Source of the DNA: Pseudomonas sp. GD03944
GTDB taxonomy: Bacteria > Pseudomonadota > Gammaproteobacteria > Pseudomonadales > Pseudomonadaceae
Assembly (NCBI RefSeq): GCF_029839275.1
Contig: NZ_JAOCAH010000004.1
Location: forward strand, 186,001-250,000
DNA: 64,000 nt
Reading direction: 5' to 3'
The notes beneath the pieces are model-generated. The model was not told the origin of the DNA. It made no database searches and was given only the letters and a program-made list of their open reading frames with translations. This document shows, one piece after another, positions 53,446-61,701 of this stretch (its first letter is position 1; each line of letters starts with the position of its first letter). The position numbers were made by a program, and so were the translations under genes.

Positions 53446-54339
53446 TTAGCCAGCCGCGCTGAGCCGGGTGTCCACATCCAACTGGCCGAACCAGTCCAGC
53501 ACTTCGTCCCACAATGGCTGCGCTGCCGTGCGGAAGTAGCCCATGTGGCCGATCGGCCCCAGGCCTTCGGCGTGCTCGATGGTGCGTGCCTGATAGGGCG
53601 CCTCGCGGTAGGCAGCCATGAAGGCGTCGCGCGATGGCGGCGGCGCCCACAGGTCATCGATGGCGTTGGCGGCGATGATCGGCGTGCTCACCCGGGCGAA
53701 GCGCTCGGCCAGGCCCGGCATCTGCGGGTCGTCGAAGAAGTAGCGGGGAAAACGGCACCAGTGCTTCCAGTGGGTGTACACGCCCAGCGGCAGGTCTTCG
53801 CCCATGCCCAGCTTGCTCCAGGCCAGGTAGCCCTTGTAGCGCGTCATCAGTGGGCCGATCACCCGCCACATGGCCAGTACCCGGACCTGCTCCAGCTTGG
53901 GCATCCAGCCGTGCCAGCCGGCGCCGGTGCCGAAGGTGTAGAAGCCCTGCACCCGGTCATGGTTGGGCAGCAGGCCGAAGGCGTGGCCGCCGAACGAGTG
54001 GCCGACCATGAACAGCGGACGCCTGGGGTGCTGGTGCAGGTCCACCGCAGCAGCCAGATCATGGTGGGCCCAGTCCAGGTAGTTCATCTCGAAGCCGCGC
54101 AGGCTGGCCGGTTTCGACAGGCCGATGCCGCGGTAGTCGAGGGTCAGGGTGCTGAAGCCACGACGCGCCGCGTACTCGGCGAAGCGCCGGTAGAAGCCCT
54201 GGGGCACGCCGGTGGCGCCGGCGACGATCAGGTGCGCCTGGGGATCGGCGGCGTGGTAGAGGGTGGCCTGCAACGGATAACCATCGCGGGCGGTGAGCGT
54301 CAGGCGCTCGGCGTTCACCGGCTGGGTGTCATCGATCAT
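53446..54339 (-). CDS. alpha/beta hydrolase
   Basis: A 297-residue alpha/beta hydrolase. The nucleophile elbow is GHSFGG (about residues 114-119), with an upstream LIVAGATGVPQGFYRRFAEYAARRGF (oxyanion region) and DYRGIGLS. A C-terminal HMGYFR supplies a probable catalytic His, and AIDDLWAP the Asp. The substrate is unknown. It is co-transcribed with and coupled by a four-base overlap (ATGA) to the TetR gene that precedes it. GGGAGGAG precedes the ATG. Confidence 0.85.
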   Translation of the reverse strand: MIDDTQPVNAERLTLTARDGYPLQATLYHAADPQAHLIVAGATGVPQGFYRRFAEYAARRGFSTLTLDYRGIGLSKPASLRGFEMNYLDWAHHDLAAAVDLHQHPRRPLFMVGHSFGGHAFGLLPNHDRVQGFYTFGTGAGWHGWMPKLEQVRVLAMWRVIGPLMTRYKGYLAWSKLGMGEDLPLGVYTHWKHWCRFPRYFFDDPQMPGLAERFARVSTPIIAANAIDDLWAPPPSRDAFMAAYREAPYQARTIEHAEGLGPIGHMGYFRTAAQPLWDEVLDWFGQLDVDTRLSAAG

Positions 54340-54926
54340 GGACGTGCTCCTCCCGGTTCTTGCTGCCGGGTCAGGGTGAACAGGGCGTCGGCGGCCCGTT
54401 TCAGCGGCTCGTTGCTGCCGGCCACGCGGGCTTGCAACAGGCCGCCTTCGTACAGGGCAACGAACAGGGCGGCGAGGTTCTCGGCCGCCTCGCGGGCATG
54501 GCCGTGGCGATGCAGTTGTTCGGCCAGTGCGCGGCGCACCGTGGCGAAGCTGCGGTCCAGGGCCTGGCGGATCGCCACGTCGTCCGGGCCGCTTTCCAGA
54601 GCCACGGTGGCCAGCGGGCAACCCCGTTCGAAGCGGCTGTTTTCCAGTTGTTGCAGTGCACCGTTCAACCACTGCTGCAGGGCCAGCAGCGGGTCGTCGT
54701 GGCGGCTGAACAGGTGGGCGAACATGCCGTCGATGCGCTCGCTGATGCGGTCGATGGCCGCGACCGCCAGCTCGGTCTTGCCGTCAGGAAAATGGTGATA
54801 GAGGCTGCCTTTCGGCGCCCCGGCAGTGCTCAGCAGTTCGCTCAGGCCGACACCGTGCAGGCCCTTGCGCTGGAGCGCATCGGCCATGGCGTCGATCAGT
54901 CGATCGCGGGTAGAGGTCGTGTTCAT
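54336..54926 (-). CDS. TetR family transcriptional regulator
   Basis: A 196-residue repressor. The N-terminal helix-turn-helix is GLHGVGLSELLSTAGAPKGSLYHHF (about residues 22-46), a form typical of the LmrA/YxaF-like branch, and the C-terminal domain (about 80-190) belongs to the same type. A clear inverted repeat just upstream of the start is the likely operator, so it probably represses itself and the overlapping hydrolase gene. Confidence 0.88.
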   Translation of the reverse strand: MNTTSTRDRLIDAMADALQRKGLHGVGLSELLSTAGAPKGSLYHHFPDGKTELAVAAIDRISERIDGMFAHLFSRHDDPLLALQQWLNGALQQLENSRFERGCPLATVALESGPDDVAIRQALDRSFATVRRALAEQLHRHGHAREAAENLAALFVALYEGGLLQARVAGSNEPLKRAADALFTLTRQQEPGGARP

Positions 54927-54936
54927 GGAGACTATA

Positions 54937-54952
54937 TAGACCGGTCGGTCTA
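54937..54952. promoter_or_regulatory. TetR operator
   Basis: TAGACCGGTCGGTCTA is a perfect inverted repeat of TAGACCG around a two-base centre, 10 bases upstream of the TetR start codon. This form is typical of LmrA/YxaF-type regulators. Confidence 0.8.
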
Positions 54953-55075
54953 GGGCTGGCAAGCGAATTGTCTGGCCATTCACCGGGGCGATGGCGGCTC
55001 ATGAATCAGAACGGGGGAGAGGCGAAGTACCCGGCTGGCCCGGCGCAGGGCACCGAACCAGCGGGGCGAGAGGGA

Positions 55076-55630
55076 TCAGGCGTGGCGCTCGACCCAGCCG
55101 GCGTAGGCGGCGATGAATTTCTGCAGGAAGGGCTTGATGCTGTCGCTCAGGTTGCCGTTCTCGTCGAAGAAGCTGCCGGCGCCGCCTAGGTAGGCTTCCG
55201 GCTGCTGCAGCATGGCGACGTCGAGGAACACCATGGTCTGGCGCAGGTGATGGTTGGCACCGAAGCCGCCGACCGCGCCGGGCGAGGCGCTGATCACCGC
55301 ACCGGGTTTGCCGCTGAACGCGCTCTGGCCGTAAGGGCGGGACCCCACGTCGATGGCGTTCTTCATCGGTGCCGCGATCGAGCGGTTGTATTCCGGGGTA
55401 AGGAACAGCAGCGCGTCGGCCGCCTTCACTTTGCTGCGGAAGGCGGTGTAGGCGGCCGGAGCCGGCTCGACGTCGATGTCTTCGTTGTACAGCGGCAGGT
55501 CGCCGATCTCGACGATCTCCAGCTTCAGCGACGGCGGCGCGAGGTCGGCCAGGGCCAGGGCCAGTTTGCGGTTGATCGAGGCCTTGCGCAGGCTGCCGAC
55601 CAGGACGGCGACGTTGTAAACCTTGCTCAT
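55076..55630 (-). CDS. NAD(P)H-dependent FMN reductase (chromate/quinone reductase type)
   Basis: A 184-residue flavodoxin-fold protein of the ChrR/azobenzene-reductase family. The FMN phosphate loop is VGSLRKASINRKLA (about residues 11-24), with LPLYNEDID and the LTPEYNRSIAAPMKNAIDVGSR block. It probably reduces quinones or similar acceptors with NAD(P)H. AAGGAG lies right before the ATG. It is transcribed alone; the space before it starts the 110-bp repeat array. Confidence 0.88.
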   Translation of the reverse strand: MSKVYNVAVLVGSLRKASINRKLALALADLAPPSLKLEIVEIGDLPLYNEDIDVEPAPAAYTAFRSKVKAADALLFLTPEYNRSIAAPMKNAIDVGSRPYGQSAFSGKPGAVISASPGAVGGFGANHHLRQTMVFLDVAMLQQPEAYLGGAGSFFDENGNLSDSIKPFLQKFIAAYAGWVERHA

Positions 55631-55768
55631 GAAGACTCCTTGCGGGGACGGAAGAAAGGATGAGGGTCTGACTATAGACGGGCGCCCGGTAGGTTGTCGT
55701 ACAAGATGCGCCTCTATTTGTTCGCACAGGCGACGCAGGCCGTCGACCCGAATCGGGGCAGGCACAGC

Positions 55769-56062
55769 GTAGGGTGGAAATCGCTTTTTATTTCCACCAC
55801 CCGGCGGCCAACGCGGTGCCTGATGGTGGATCGATGAAGCGTGATCCACCCTACGGCCGGCGGTGGTTTTGGGCACATGCAGGGTGGAAATCGATCTTCA
55901 TTTCCACCACCTAGCGGTCAGCGCGGTGCCTGATGGCGGATCGGTGAAGCGTGATCCACCCTACGGTCGGCGGTGGTTTTGGGCATCTGTAGGGTGGAAA
56001 TCGCTCTTCATTTCCACCACCCGGCGGCCAATCGCGGTGCCTGATGGGTGATCCACCCTACG
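55769..56062. repeat. 110-bp tandem repeat array, 2.7 copies, made of two hairpins per unit
   Basis: Units begin at about 55769, 55879 and 55989 with an exact 110-base register. Each holds a hairpin GGTGGAAAT...ATTTCCACC and a second hairpin with arms GGATC...GATCC (variant GGTGGATC...GATCCACC in the first unit), ending CCACCCTACGG. The last unit is shortened, losing one arm. The array extends into the stop codon of the adjacent oxidoreductase gene. It fills the 427-base gap between the reductase and the oxidoreductase. The same termini occur at 32644 and 40390. Confidence 0.9.
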
Positions 56063-58376
56063 GGTTGCCGTTCCCCGTCACGGCGATTACCCGGCGCAGG
56101 GTCACCGGGATCGATTTGGCCGCCGGCACCTTGGCTTTTTCCTCGTGGTGCCAGAGTGGCACCAGGGCATTGCACTCGGGGTAGTAGCCGGCGCAGCAGC
56201 CTTCGGGGATGTCGTACGGCGTCACGCGCAGCGGCCCCACCGAGCGGTGGATGCCGTCGTCCACGGCGGTGCTCACCTGCACCTGGTCGCCTTCATCCAG
56301 GGACAGCCGCGCCATGTCGTTGCGGTGCAGGAGGATCACCGAGCGGGTGCCGTAGATGCCGCGGAAACGGTCGTTGTCGCCGTACACCGTGGTGTTGAAC
56401 TGGTCGTTGCTGCGGATCGTCATCAGGTTCAGCACTTCGCGGCGCTCCGGGCTTTGCTCGACGTCGTCGTTCACCGCCAGGGTGCCGGGCACGATGAACT
56501 GGGCCTTGCCGCTGGGTGTCTCCCATTGGCGCTGGCTGGCGCCGAGCGGTTTGTGAAAACCGCCGGGTTCGAGCATGCGCACGTTGAAGTCATGGAAGAT
56601 GTCCGGGTAGGTGGTGGCGATGGCGTCGCGAATCAGGCCGTAGTCGGCGACCCAGGCGTCCCAGTCGATACGCGGGTTGGCGGGCAGCAGGGCTTTGGCC
56701 AGGGCGGCGATGATCGCCGGTTCCGAGCGCAGCAGCTCGCCGGCGGGCTTGGCCACCCCGCGCCAGGCGCGGATGCAGGCGGTGCTGTCCTCGGTGGTGT
56801 GCTGCTGCTCGCCGCTGGCCTGGGTGTCGATCTCCGTGCGGCCCAGGCAGGGCAGGATGTAGGCCTTCTGGCCATGCACCAGGGTGCTGCGGTTGAGCTT
56901 GGTGACGATCTGCACGGTCAATCGCAGCTTGCTCCAGGCCGGCTCCAACTGGCCGGTGTCCGGCGCGGCGCGGACGAAGTTGCCGCCGAGCGAGACGAAC
57001 GCCTTGATGCGCCCGGCGATGATGCCTTCGCAGGCGTCCACCGTACTGACACCATCCTTGGGCGGCACCTCGAAACCGAACTGCTCACGCAGTGTGTCCA
57101 CCGGCACCATCTCGACCTTCTCGGTGATGCCCACGGTGCGCTGGCCCTGCACGTTGGAGTGGCCGCGCACCGGGCAGATACCGGCGCCTTCCTTGCCGAT
57201 GTTGCCGCGCGCCAGCAGCAGGTTGACCAGCATCTGCACGTTGAGCACGCCGTGACGGTGCTGGGTCAGGCCCATGCCGTAGATGGCGATCACCCGCTCG
57301 CGGCTGGCATATACCGTGGCCGCCGCCTCCATGGCGCCGCGGGTCAGGCCGCTGCGGCGCTCCAGGGTTTCCCAGGCGTAGCCGCGGATTTCCTGTTCGA
57401 AGGCGTCGAAGCCCTGGGTGTGCTGGGCGATGAACGCGGAGTCCAGCACCCGCGCGGTGCCTGCCTCAATCGCGGCATCGTCCAGGGCCAGCAACGCCTT
57501 GCAGATACCGGCGATGGCCGCCACGTCGCCGCCGATGGCGACCTGGTGGTAATGGGTGCTGATGACGATGGAGCTGCCGGTGAGCATCTGCGTGGGCGAC
57601 TGCGGGTCGGTGAAGCGTTCCAGGCCCCGCTCGCGCAACGGGTTGAAGGTCAGGATCGGCGCGCCGCGTTCGCGTGCAGCCTCCAGCTCGTGCAGCAGGC
57701 GCGGGCTGTTGCTGCTGGTGTTGTGGCCGAAGATCATCAGGCCGTCGGCGTGGGCGAAGTCGTTGAGGGTCACGGTGCCGACCGGCACGCCAATGCTTTC
57801 TGGCAGCGCCACCGAGGTGCTTTCGTGGCACATGTTGGAGCTGTCCGGCAGGTTGTTGGTGCCGTACATCCGGGCCAGCAGTTGCCACAGGTAAGAGGCC
57901 TCCAGCGAGGCTCGCCCGGAGGCATAGAACACGGCTTCGTCGGGGTGCTCCAGGGCCTTGAGCTCGGCGGCGATCTCGGCGATGGCCTCTTCCCAGGTGA
58001 CCGGCAGGTAGCGGTCGCTGTCCGCGTCCCAGCGTAACGGGTGGGTCAACCGGCCCTGTTGTTCCAGGTCGTAATCGCTCCAGTTGCGCAACTCGCTCAA
58101 GCGGTGCCGGGCGAAGAACTCCGGCGTGCAGCGCAGGCTGGTGGTTTCCCAGGCGGTGGCCTTGGCGCCGTTCTCGCAGAAGGCCAGGGGCTTGGAGGGG
58201 TGCGGTTTGGCCCAGGCGCAACTGACGCAGGCAAAACCCTCGATGGGCCTGTTCTGCTTGAGCAGGGCGTGGGCGCCGACAAAGGGCGTGCGCTCGCGCA
58301 GCAGGATGTTGCCCACCGAATAGGCCGAACCCCAGCCTCCCGAGGCGCCGCGATACGGCTTGAATTTCTGCGTCAT
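56058..58376 (-). CDS. molybdopterin oxidoreductase of the FdhF/YdeP family
   Basis: A 772-residue molybdenum bis-guanine-dinucleotide enzyme related to the formate dehydrogenase alpha chain. There are Cys50, Cys53 and Cys67 for an iron-sulfur site, and Cys183 (NMCHES) at the position of the Mo-coordinating Cys/Sec. The MGD-binding regions (GHNTSSNSPRLL, YGMGLTQHRHG and the C-terminal domain TIRSNDQFNTTVYGDNDRF) are clear. The substrate is unknown; YdeP in E. coli is linked to acid resistance. No fdhD chaperone is next to it. Its TAG stop codon lies within the repeat array. Confidence 0.87.
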   Translation of the reverse strand: MTQKFKPYRGASGGWGSAYSVGNILLRERTPFVGAHALLKQNRPIEGFACVSCAWAKPHPSKPLAFCENGAKATAWETTSLRCTPEFFARHRLSELRNWSDYDLEQQGRLTHPLRWDADSDRYLPVTWEEAIAEIAAELKALEHPDEAVFYASGRASLEASYLWQLLARMYGTNNLPDSSNMCHESTSVALPESIGVPVGTVTLNDFAHADGLMIFGHNTSSNSPRLLHELEAARERGAPILTFNPLRERGLERFTDPQSPTQMLTGSSIVISTHYHQVAIGGDVAAIAGICKALLALDDAAIEAGTARVLDSAFIAQHTQGFDAFEQEIRGYAWETLERRSGLTRGAMEAAATVYASRERVIAIYGMGLTQHRHGVLNVQMLVNLLLARGNIGKEGAGICPVRGHSNVQGQRTVGITEKVEMVPVDTLREQFGFEVPPKDGVSTVDACEGIIAGRIKAFVSLGGNFVRAAPDTGQLEPAWSKLRLTVQIVTKLNRSTLVHGQKAYILPCLGRTEIDTQASGEQQHTTEDSTACIRAWRGVAKPAGELLRSEPAIIAALAKALLPANPRIDWDAWVADYGLIRDAIATTYPDIFHDFNVRMLEPGGFHKPLGASQRQWETPSGKAQFIVPGTLAVNDDVEQSPERREVLNLMTIRSNDQFNTTVYGDNDRFRGIYGTRSVILLHRNDMARLSLDEGDQVQVSTAVDDGIHRSVGPLRVTPYDIPEGCCAGYYPECNALVPLWHHEEKAKVPAAKSIPVTLRRVIAVTGNGNP

Positions 58377-58497
58377 GGTCCGTCTCCCTGGCTCGTCTTG
58401 CTATTACGACGGAGGGGGGCGGACATGGTTCAGGTCAATTGCCCGACGTGGCAGGAGATGCCCCGGCTGTGCGCGCCGGGGCGGTGCACGGGGTGGG

Positions 58498-59841
58498 TCA
58501 GCCGCGAAGCAGCAGGCCGGCGACCAGTGCGCAGGCGATTACCGCGAGCAGCAACAGCCCGCGGCGCATGGCAGGACCGGTTGCCGTTGCAGGGGCGGCG
58601 TGCGGTTGGCTGGTCGGCTCAGTCGAGGCGGTGGGGGACAAGGCCGGCACAGGCTCGGGCATCGCCGGCGTCTGAGGTTCGAGGCGCGCCGCAGGTGCTT
58701 CGGGTTGCGGGCTGTCGACAGCGGGCTGCTCGCTGATGACATCACGATCGAAATGGCTCTCCAGCACCTGCGGGCGCTGCTCGCCGTCGAGGGCCATGAC
58801 GTCCAGTCGCACGCAGACGTTCAGGCTGACCATCAGGGCATGGCTCATGTCCGTCGTACCGGCGAGGGCGTCCTGCCAGGCCGTCCTGGCAGCCTCGTCG
58901 GCCAGTGCGTCCCAAAGCTGCTCGGCGGCTTTTAGGTCCTGGTTTTCCGGTACCAGCACACTCAGGGCGCCTGCGATGCGGATGCCGCGTACCGGCTGGC
59001 CGAGGGCGGGCAGGTAGGTTTCCGGATTCAACAGAAACTCCGAGGTGCTGGTCACTTCGGCGCCGACCACCAGGCGCAGATGCGTCCATTCGTCCTGGCG
59101 GGCGGCCAGGTCGGGCTCGCCCGCGTCCAGGGCGCGCTGGCGCAGGCTCAGCAGCATCAGCGACAGCATGTCGTAGGCGAGCGGGTAGGCGGGTTGGTCG
59201 TCGGCCAATGGCTGCTCGCCCAGCACCAGTTCGCAGCGTTCGACGGGAATGCCTGCCAGTTCATTGAGCGCCTGCTGGGCCCTGAACGCTTCCAGCTTGC
59301 TGGGGTACACCAGGTGCTGGACATCGCGAAAAGGGGGTTGCAGATCGATCTTCAGGCTGGGCAGCAGGGCGCTGATGACCTGCATCGGCCTATCCAGCCC
59401 GGCGTTTTTCAGGTCTTCGTGCGACCGCGCCATGGCATTCGACGGTTGCAGGCGTTCATGGAGCTGCTCGACCCCGACCTGCCCCGGCTCGTTGGCGGCC
59501 AGCAACAGGTTGCCGATCGCCACGCCTGGCACCACCACGTTCTCGGTCAGGGTATCGTCGGGCTGCTCATCGCCCACCGTCATGCTGCCGCCGGAGGTGA
59601 TCTGCACGTGGGCCTTGAGCCCGTACAGCAGTGACTCGACATCCGCCGCGCTCCTGACCCGCTCGGGATTCTGGTCGGCCAGCGCCTGGCGCACCAGGAA
59701 TCCGGCGAAGCTCAAAAGCGCCTCGTGGGTTTCGGCCTGGCCGTCGATCTCCAGGGTCAGGTCGCTCCAGGCGCCAAAGGGCAGGTTCTCGACAGGGTGC
59801 GAGCAGAAAACGAGCGGCGGGGTTTGAGTGAATGCACTCAT
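58498..59841 (-). CDS. unknown protein with C-terminal membrane anchor
   Basis: A 447-residue protein that resembles no family I can name. The first 365 residues look like a soluble globular domain without a signal peptide. A proline/alanine-rich low-complexity linker follows (about 375-420), and one strongly hydrophobic segment ends the chain (about 425-444, RRGLLLLAVIACALVAGLLLR), so it is probably tail-anchored with the bulk in the cytoplasm. AAGGA precedes the ATG at ten bases. It follows tyrS on the same strand, 116 bases apart. An ATG 39 bases upstream is an alternative. Confidence 0.65.
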   Translation of the reverse strand: MSAFTQTPPLVFCSHPVENLPFGAWSDLTLEIDGQAETHEALLSFAGFLVRQALADQNPERVRSAADVESLLYGLKAHVQITSGGSMTVGDEQPDDTLTENVVVPGVAIGNLLLAANEPGQVGVEQLHERLQPSNAMARSHEDLKNAGLDRPMQVISALLPSLKIDLQPPFRDVQHLVYPSKLEAFRAQQALNELAGIPVERCELVLGEQPLADDQPAYPLAYDMLSLMLLSLRQRALDAGEPDLAARQDEWTHLRLVVGAEVTSTSEFLLNPETYLPALGQPVRGIRIAGALSVLVPENQDLKAAEQLWDALADEAARTAWQDALAGTTDMSHALMVSLNVCVRLDVMALDGEQRPQVLESHFDRDVISEQPAVDSPQPEAPAARLEPQTPAMPEPVPALSPTASTEPTSQPHAAPATATGPAMRRGLLLLAVIACALVAGLLLRG

Positions 59842-59957
59842 CGTCAACGGTCCTTGTTCATGGGATGAACGACGCACCATGCCCGCCGCCCGGGTTCCGA
59901 GCAACGTTTTTTCCGTGGAACGTGACGGGGCTCCGTTACCGGGCCCCGTAGTGCCCT

Positions 59958-61235
59958 TTACTCTGCGCCGGTCGACATTCGGGCGTGCGCGCCGCTGTGT
60001 GCCTGAAGCTGGAAATGGCGCTTCTTGCCCAAGCTGACCCGGGCGCCCAGGTGCTCGGCCTGCAGCGGCAGATCGGCGTCGCTCAGCGTCTCGCCGTTCA
60101 GGCGCAGGCCGCCGCCTTCGACCAGACGCCGCACAGCACCGCGTGACGGTTGCAGGCCTGCCTCCAGCAGCACCGTCATCAGGCTCAGGCCGTGGCCCAG
60201 GCGCTCGGGGTCGATCTCCAGCGCCGGCAGCTCGGCGTCATCGCCCTTGCCCGCGAACAGCTCGGCGGCGGCGCGGGCTGCTGCCTGTGCCGCGTCTTCG
60301 CCATGGGCCAGGGCGGTGGCCGCGTTGGCCAGCACGATTTTCGCCTGGTTCAACGCCGCGCCTTGCAGGGCGGCGAGCCTCGCCACCTCGTCCAGCGGCA
60401 GTTCGCTGAACAGCGCCAGGAAGCGGCCGACATCGGCGTCGTCGCAGTTGCGCCAGAACTGCCAGAAGTCGTAGGGCGAGAGCTTGTCACCGTTGAGCCA
60501 CACCGCGCCCTGGGCCGACTTGCCCATCTTGCGCCCGTCGCGCGTGGTCAGCAGCGGCATGGTCAGGCCGAACAGCGGCTTGCCGCCCTGGCGCCGGCTC
60601 AGTTCCACGCCGTTGATGATGTTGGCCCACTGGTCGGCCCCACCCAGCTGCAGGGTGCAGTTATGGCGGCGCGCCAGTTCGGTGAAATCGTGGGCCTGCA
60701 GCAGGGTGTAGCCGAACTCCTGGAAGCTCAGCGAATGCTCGCGGTCCAGGCGGTTGCGCACGGCGTCGAAGGTCAGCAGGCGGTTGATGGAAAAGTGCCG
60801 GCCGACCTCGTTGAGAAACTGCAGGTAGCCGACGCCGTCCAGCCAGTCGGCGTTGTCCACCACCAGGCCGTCGCTCGGGCCGTCGCCCATGTGGATGTAG
60901 CGGGCGAAGCAGCCGGTGATGCCGGCGATGTTGTGTTGGATCTGCGCCTCGGTGAGCACGGGGCGGCTGCTGTCGCGGAAGCTGGGGTCACCGATGCGCG
61001 TGGTGGCCCCGCCAATCAGCAGGATCGGCTTGTGCCCGGCGCGCTGCAGGTGGCGCATCAGCATCAGCGCCTGCAGGTGGCCAACGTGCAGGCTGTCGGC
61101 GGTGGCATCGAAGCCGAGGTAAAAGGTAATGGGGCCCTGGCTCAGCGTCTGGCGCAGGCCATCGAGGTCGGTGCACTGGTGCACGAAGCCACGGGCATCG
61201 AGCTGGTCGAGCAGATCGGGGGATGTAGCGGGCAT
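59958..61235 (-). CDS. tyrS: tyrosyl-tRNA synthetase
   Basis: A 425-residue class I synthetase that charges tRNA-Tyr. The ATP-binding signatures are His-Val-Gly-His (50-53, HIGH) and Lys-Met-Gly-Lys-Ser (236-240, KMSKS). [14 protein letters not shown] is the Tyr/tRNA region. The C-terminal S4-like domain (about 360-425) contains [20 protein letters not shown]. The sequence is nearer the E. coli and alphaproteobacterial form than to TyrZ-like short enzymes, as recalled. CAGGAG precedes the ATG. Upstream there is a probable leader peptide and a stem covering the ribosome site. Confidence 0.95.
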   Translation of the reverse strand: MPATSPDLLDQLDARGFVHQCTDLDGLRQTLSQGPITFYLGFDATADSLHVGHLQALMLMRHLQRAGHKPILLIGGATTRIGDPSFRDSSRPVLTEAQIQHNIAGITGCFARYIHMGDGPSDGLVVDNADWLDGVGYLQFLNEVGRHFSINRLLTFDAVRNRLDREHSLSFQEFGYTLLQAHDFTELARRHNCTLQLGGADQWANIINGVELSRRQGGKPLFGLTMPLLTTRDGRKMGKSAQGAVWLNGDKLSPYDFWQFWRNCDDADVGRFLALFSELPLDEVARLAALQGAALNQAKIVLANAATALAHGEDAAQAAARAAAELFAGKGDDAELPALEIDPERLGHGLSLMTVLLEAGLQPSRGAVRRLVEGGGLRLNGETLSDADLPLQAEHLGARVSLGKKRHFQLQAHSGAHARMSTGAE

Positions 61236-61238
61236 AAC

Positions 61239-61272
61239 GGTCTCCTGTAAGGGCAAATAGCCTGAGGAGACC
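61239..61272 (-). promoter_or_regulatory. stem sequestering the tyrS ribosome-binding site
   Basis: On the minus strand, GGTCTCCT (61265-61272) is perfectly complementary to AGGAGACC (61239-61246), which contains the AGGAG ribosome site of tyrS. The loop is 18 bases. Formation of this stem would reduce initiation. Confidence 0.6.
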
Positions 61273-61296
61273 GGGAGTTTGGGAGGTGTGACCGAG

Positions 61297-61360
61297 CCGC
61301 CTCAGGCGGATCGGACATGCAACAACGCATCTACCGCCTGGTGAAAGGGGGCAGGCGGTA
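61297..61360 (-). promoter_or_regulatory. attenuator-like alternative hairpins in the tyrS leader
   Basis: Three segments can pair in alternative ways: TACCGCCTG (61352-61360) with CAGGCGGTA (61332-61340), a perfect nine-base stem; CAGGCGG of the second with CCGCCTG of the third (61303-61309); and the third with itself (CCGCC-TGA-GGCGG, 61297-61309). No T tract follows the third hairpin, so a classical terminator is not shown. Confidence 0.5.
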
Positions 61361-61396
61361 ATAGAACGCGGCGATGGGGGTGATATGACGTTGCAT
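61331..61396 (-). CDS. probable tyrS leader peptide
   Basis: A 21-codon frame on the tyrS strand with a phenylalanine and two consecutive tyrosine codons at positions 11-13 (Phe-Tyr-Tyr; TAT TAC), directly before the first attenuator segment. It is followed after 95 bases by tyrS. It has no good ribosome site, but the -10 element lies eight bases before its ATG, so the transcript could be leaderless. This is the layout expected of a tyrosine-sensing attenuator. The frame could be accidental, but the Tyr pair and pairing segments together make that less likely. Confidence 0.6.
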   Translation of the reverse strand: MQRHITPIAAFYYRLPPFTRR

Positions 61397-61404
61397 GGCG
61401 CAGC

Positions 61405-61432
61405 ACTCTACTGGCTGTTGCCGGCAAGTCAA
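61405..61432 (-). promoter_or_regulatory. putative promoter of the tyrS leader
   Basis: On the minus strand, TTGACT (61427-61432), 16 bases, then TAGAGT (61405-61410). Transcription would begin about 61397-61399, within three bases of the leader ATG. Confidence 0.6.
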
Positions 61433-61701
61433 CACGCCGGCCGACTGGCGGATCATGCTTTTCGCGAATGGCGTGCGCGTCAGGCTTCTGAGATAGTTGC
61501 CAGGCTAAGCGTCACCCGCGAAGCACCTGCTACCTGTCCAAAAGACAAACGTGGCAGTCACGACACCTTGTGTCCCCCCGCGTGCCTACCCGGCACCCCC
61601 AGGCGAATCATCCGCTCGCCGCTGGATCTGCCGCCCCGGCCTCTGCCGGTTTCGTGCGTGCACAACAATTAGAACGACCACGATCCAATAAAGGACGCCC
61701 C

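Noticed and set aside
55769..56062. Regular repeats that might suggest a CRISPR array
   Set aside because: The units are 110 bases long and directly contiguous, with no unique spacers, and no cas genes are present. The same holds for the 360-bp array.
59842..59957. Hairpin ACGGGGC...GCCCCGT between tyrS and the tail-anchored protein gene as a terminator
   Set aside because: There is no T tract after the stem on the tyrS strand, so read-through into the next gene is possible.
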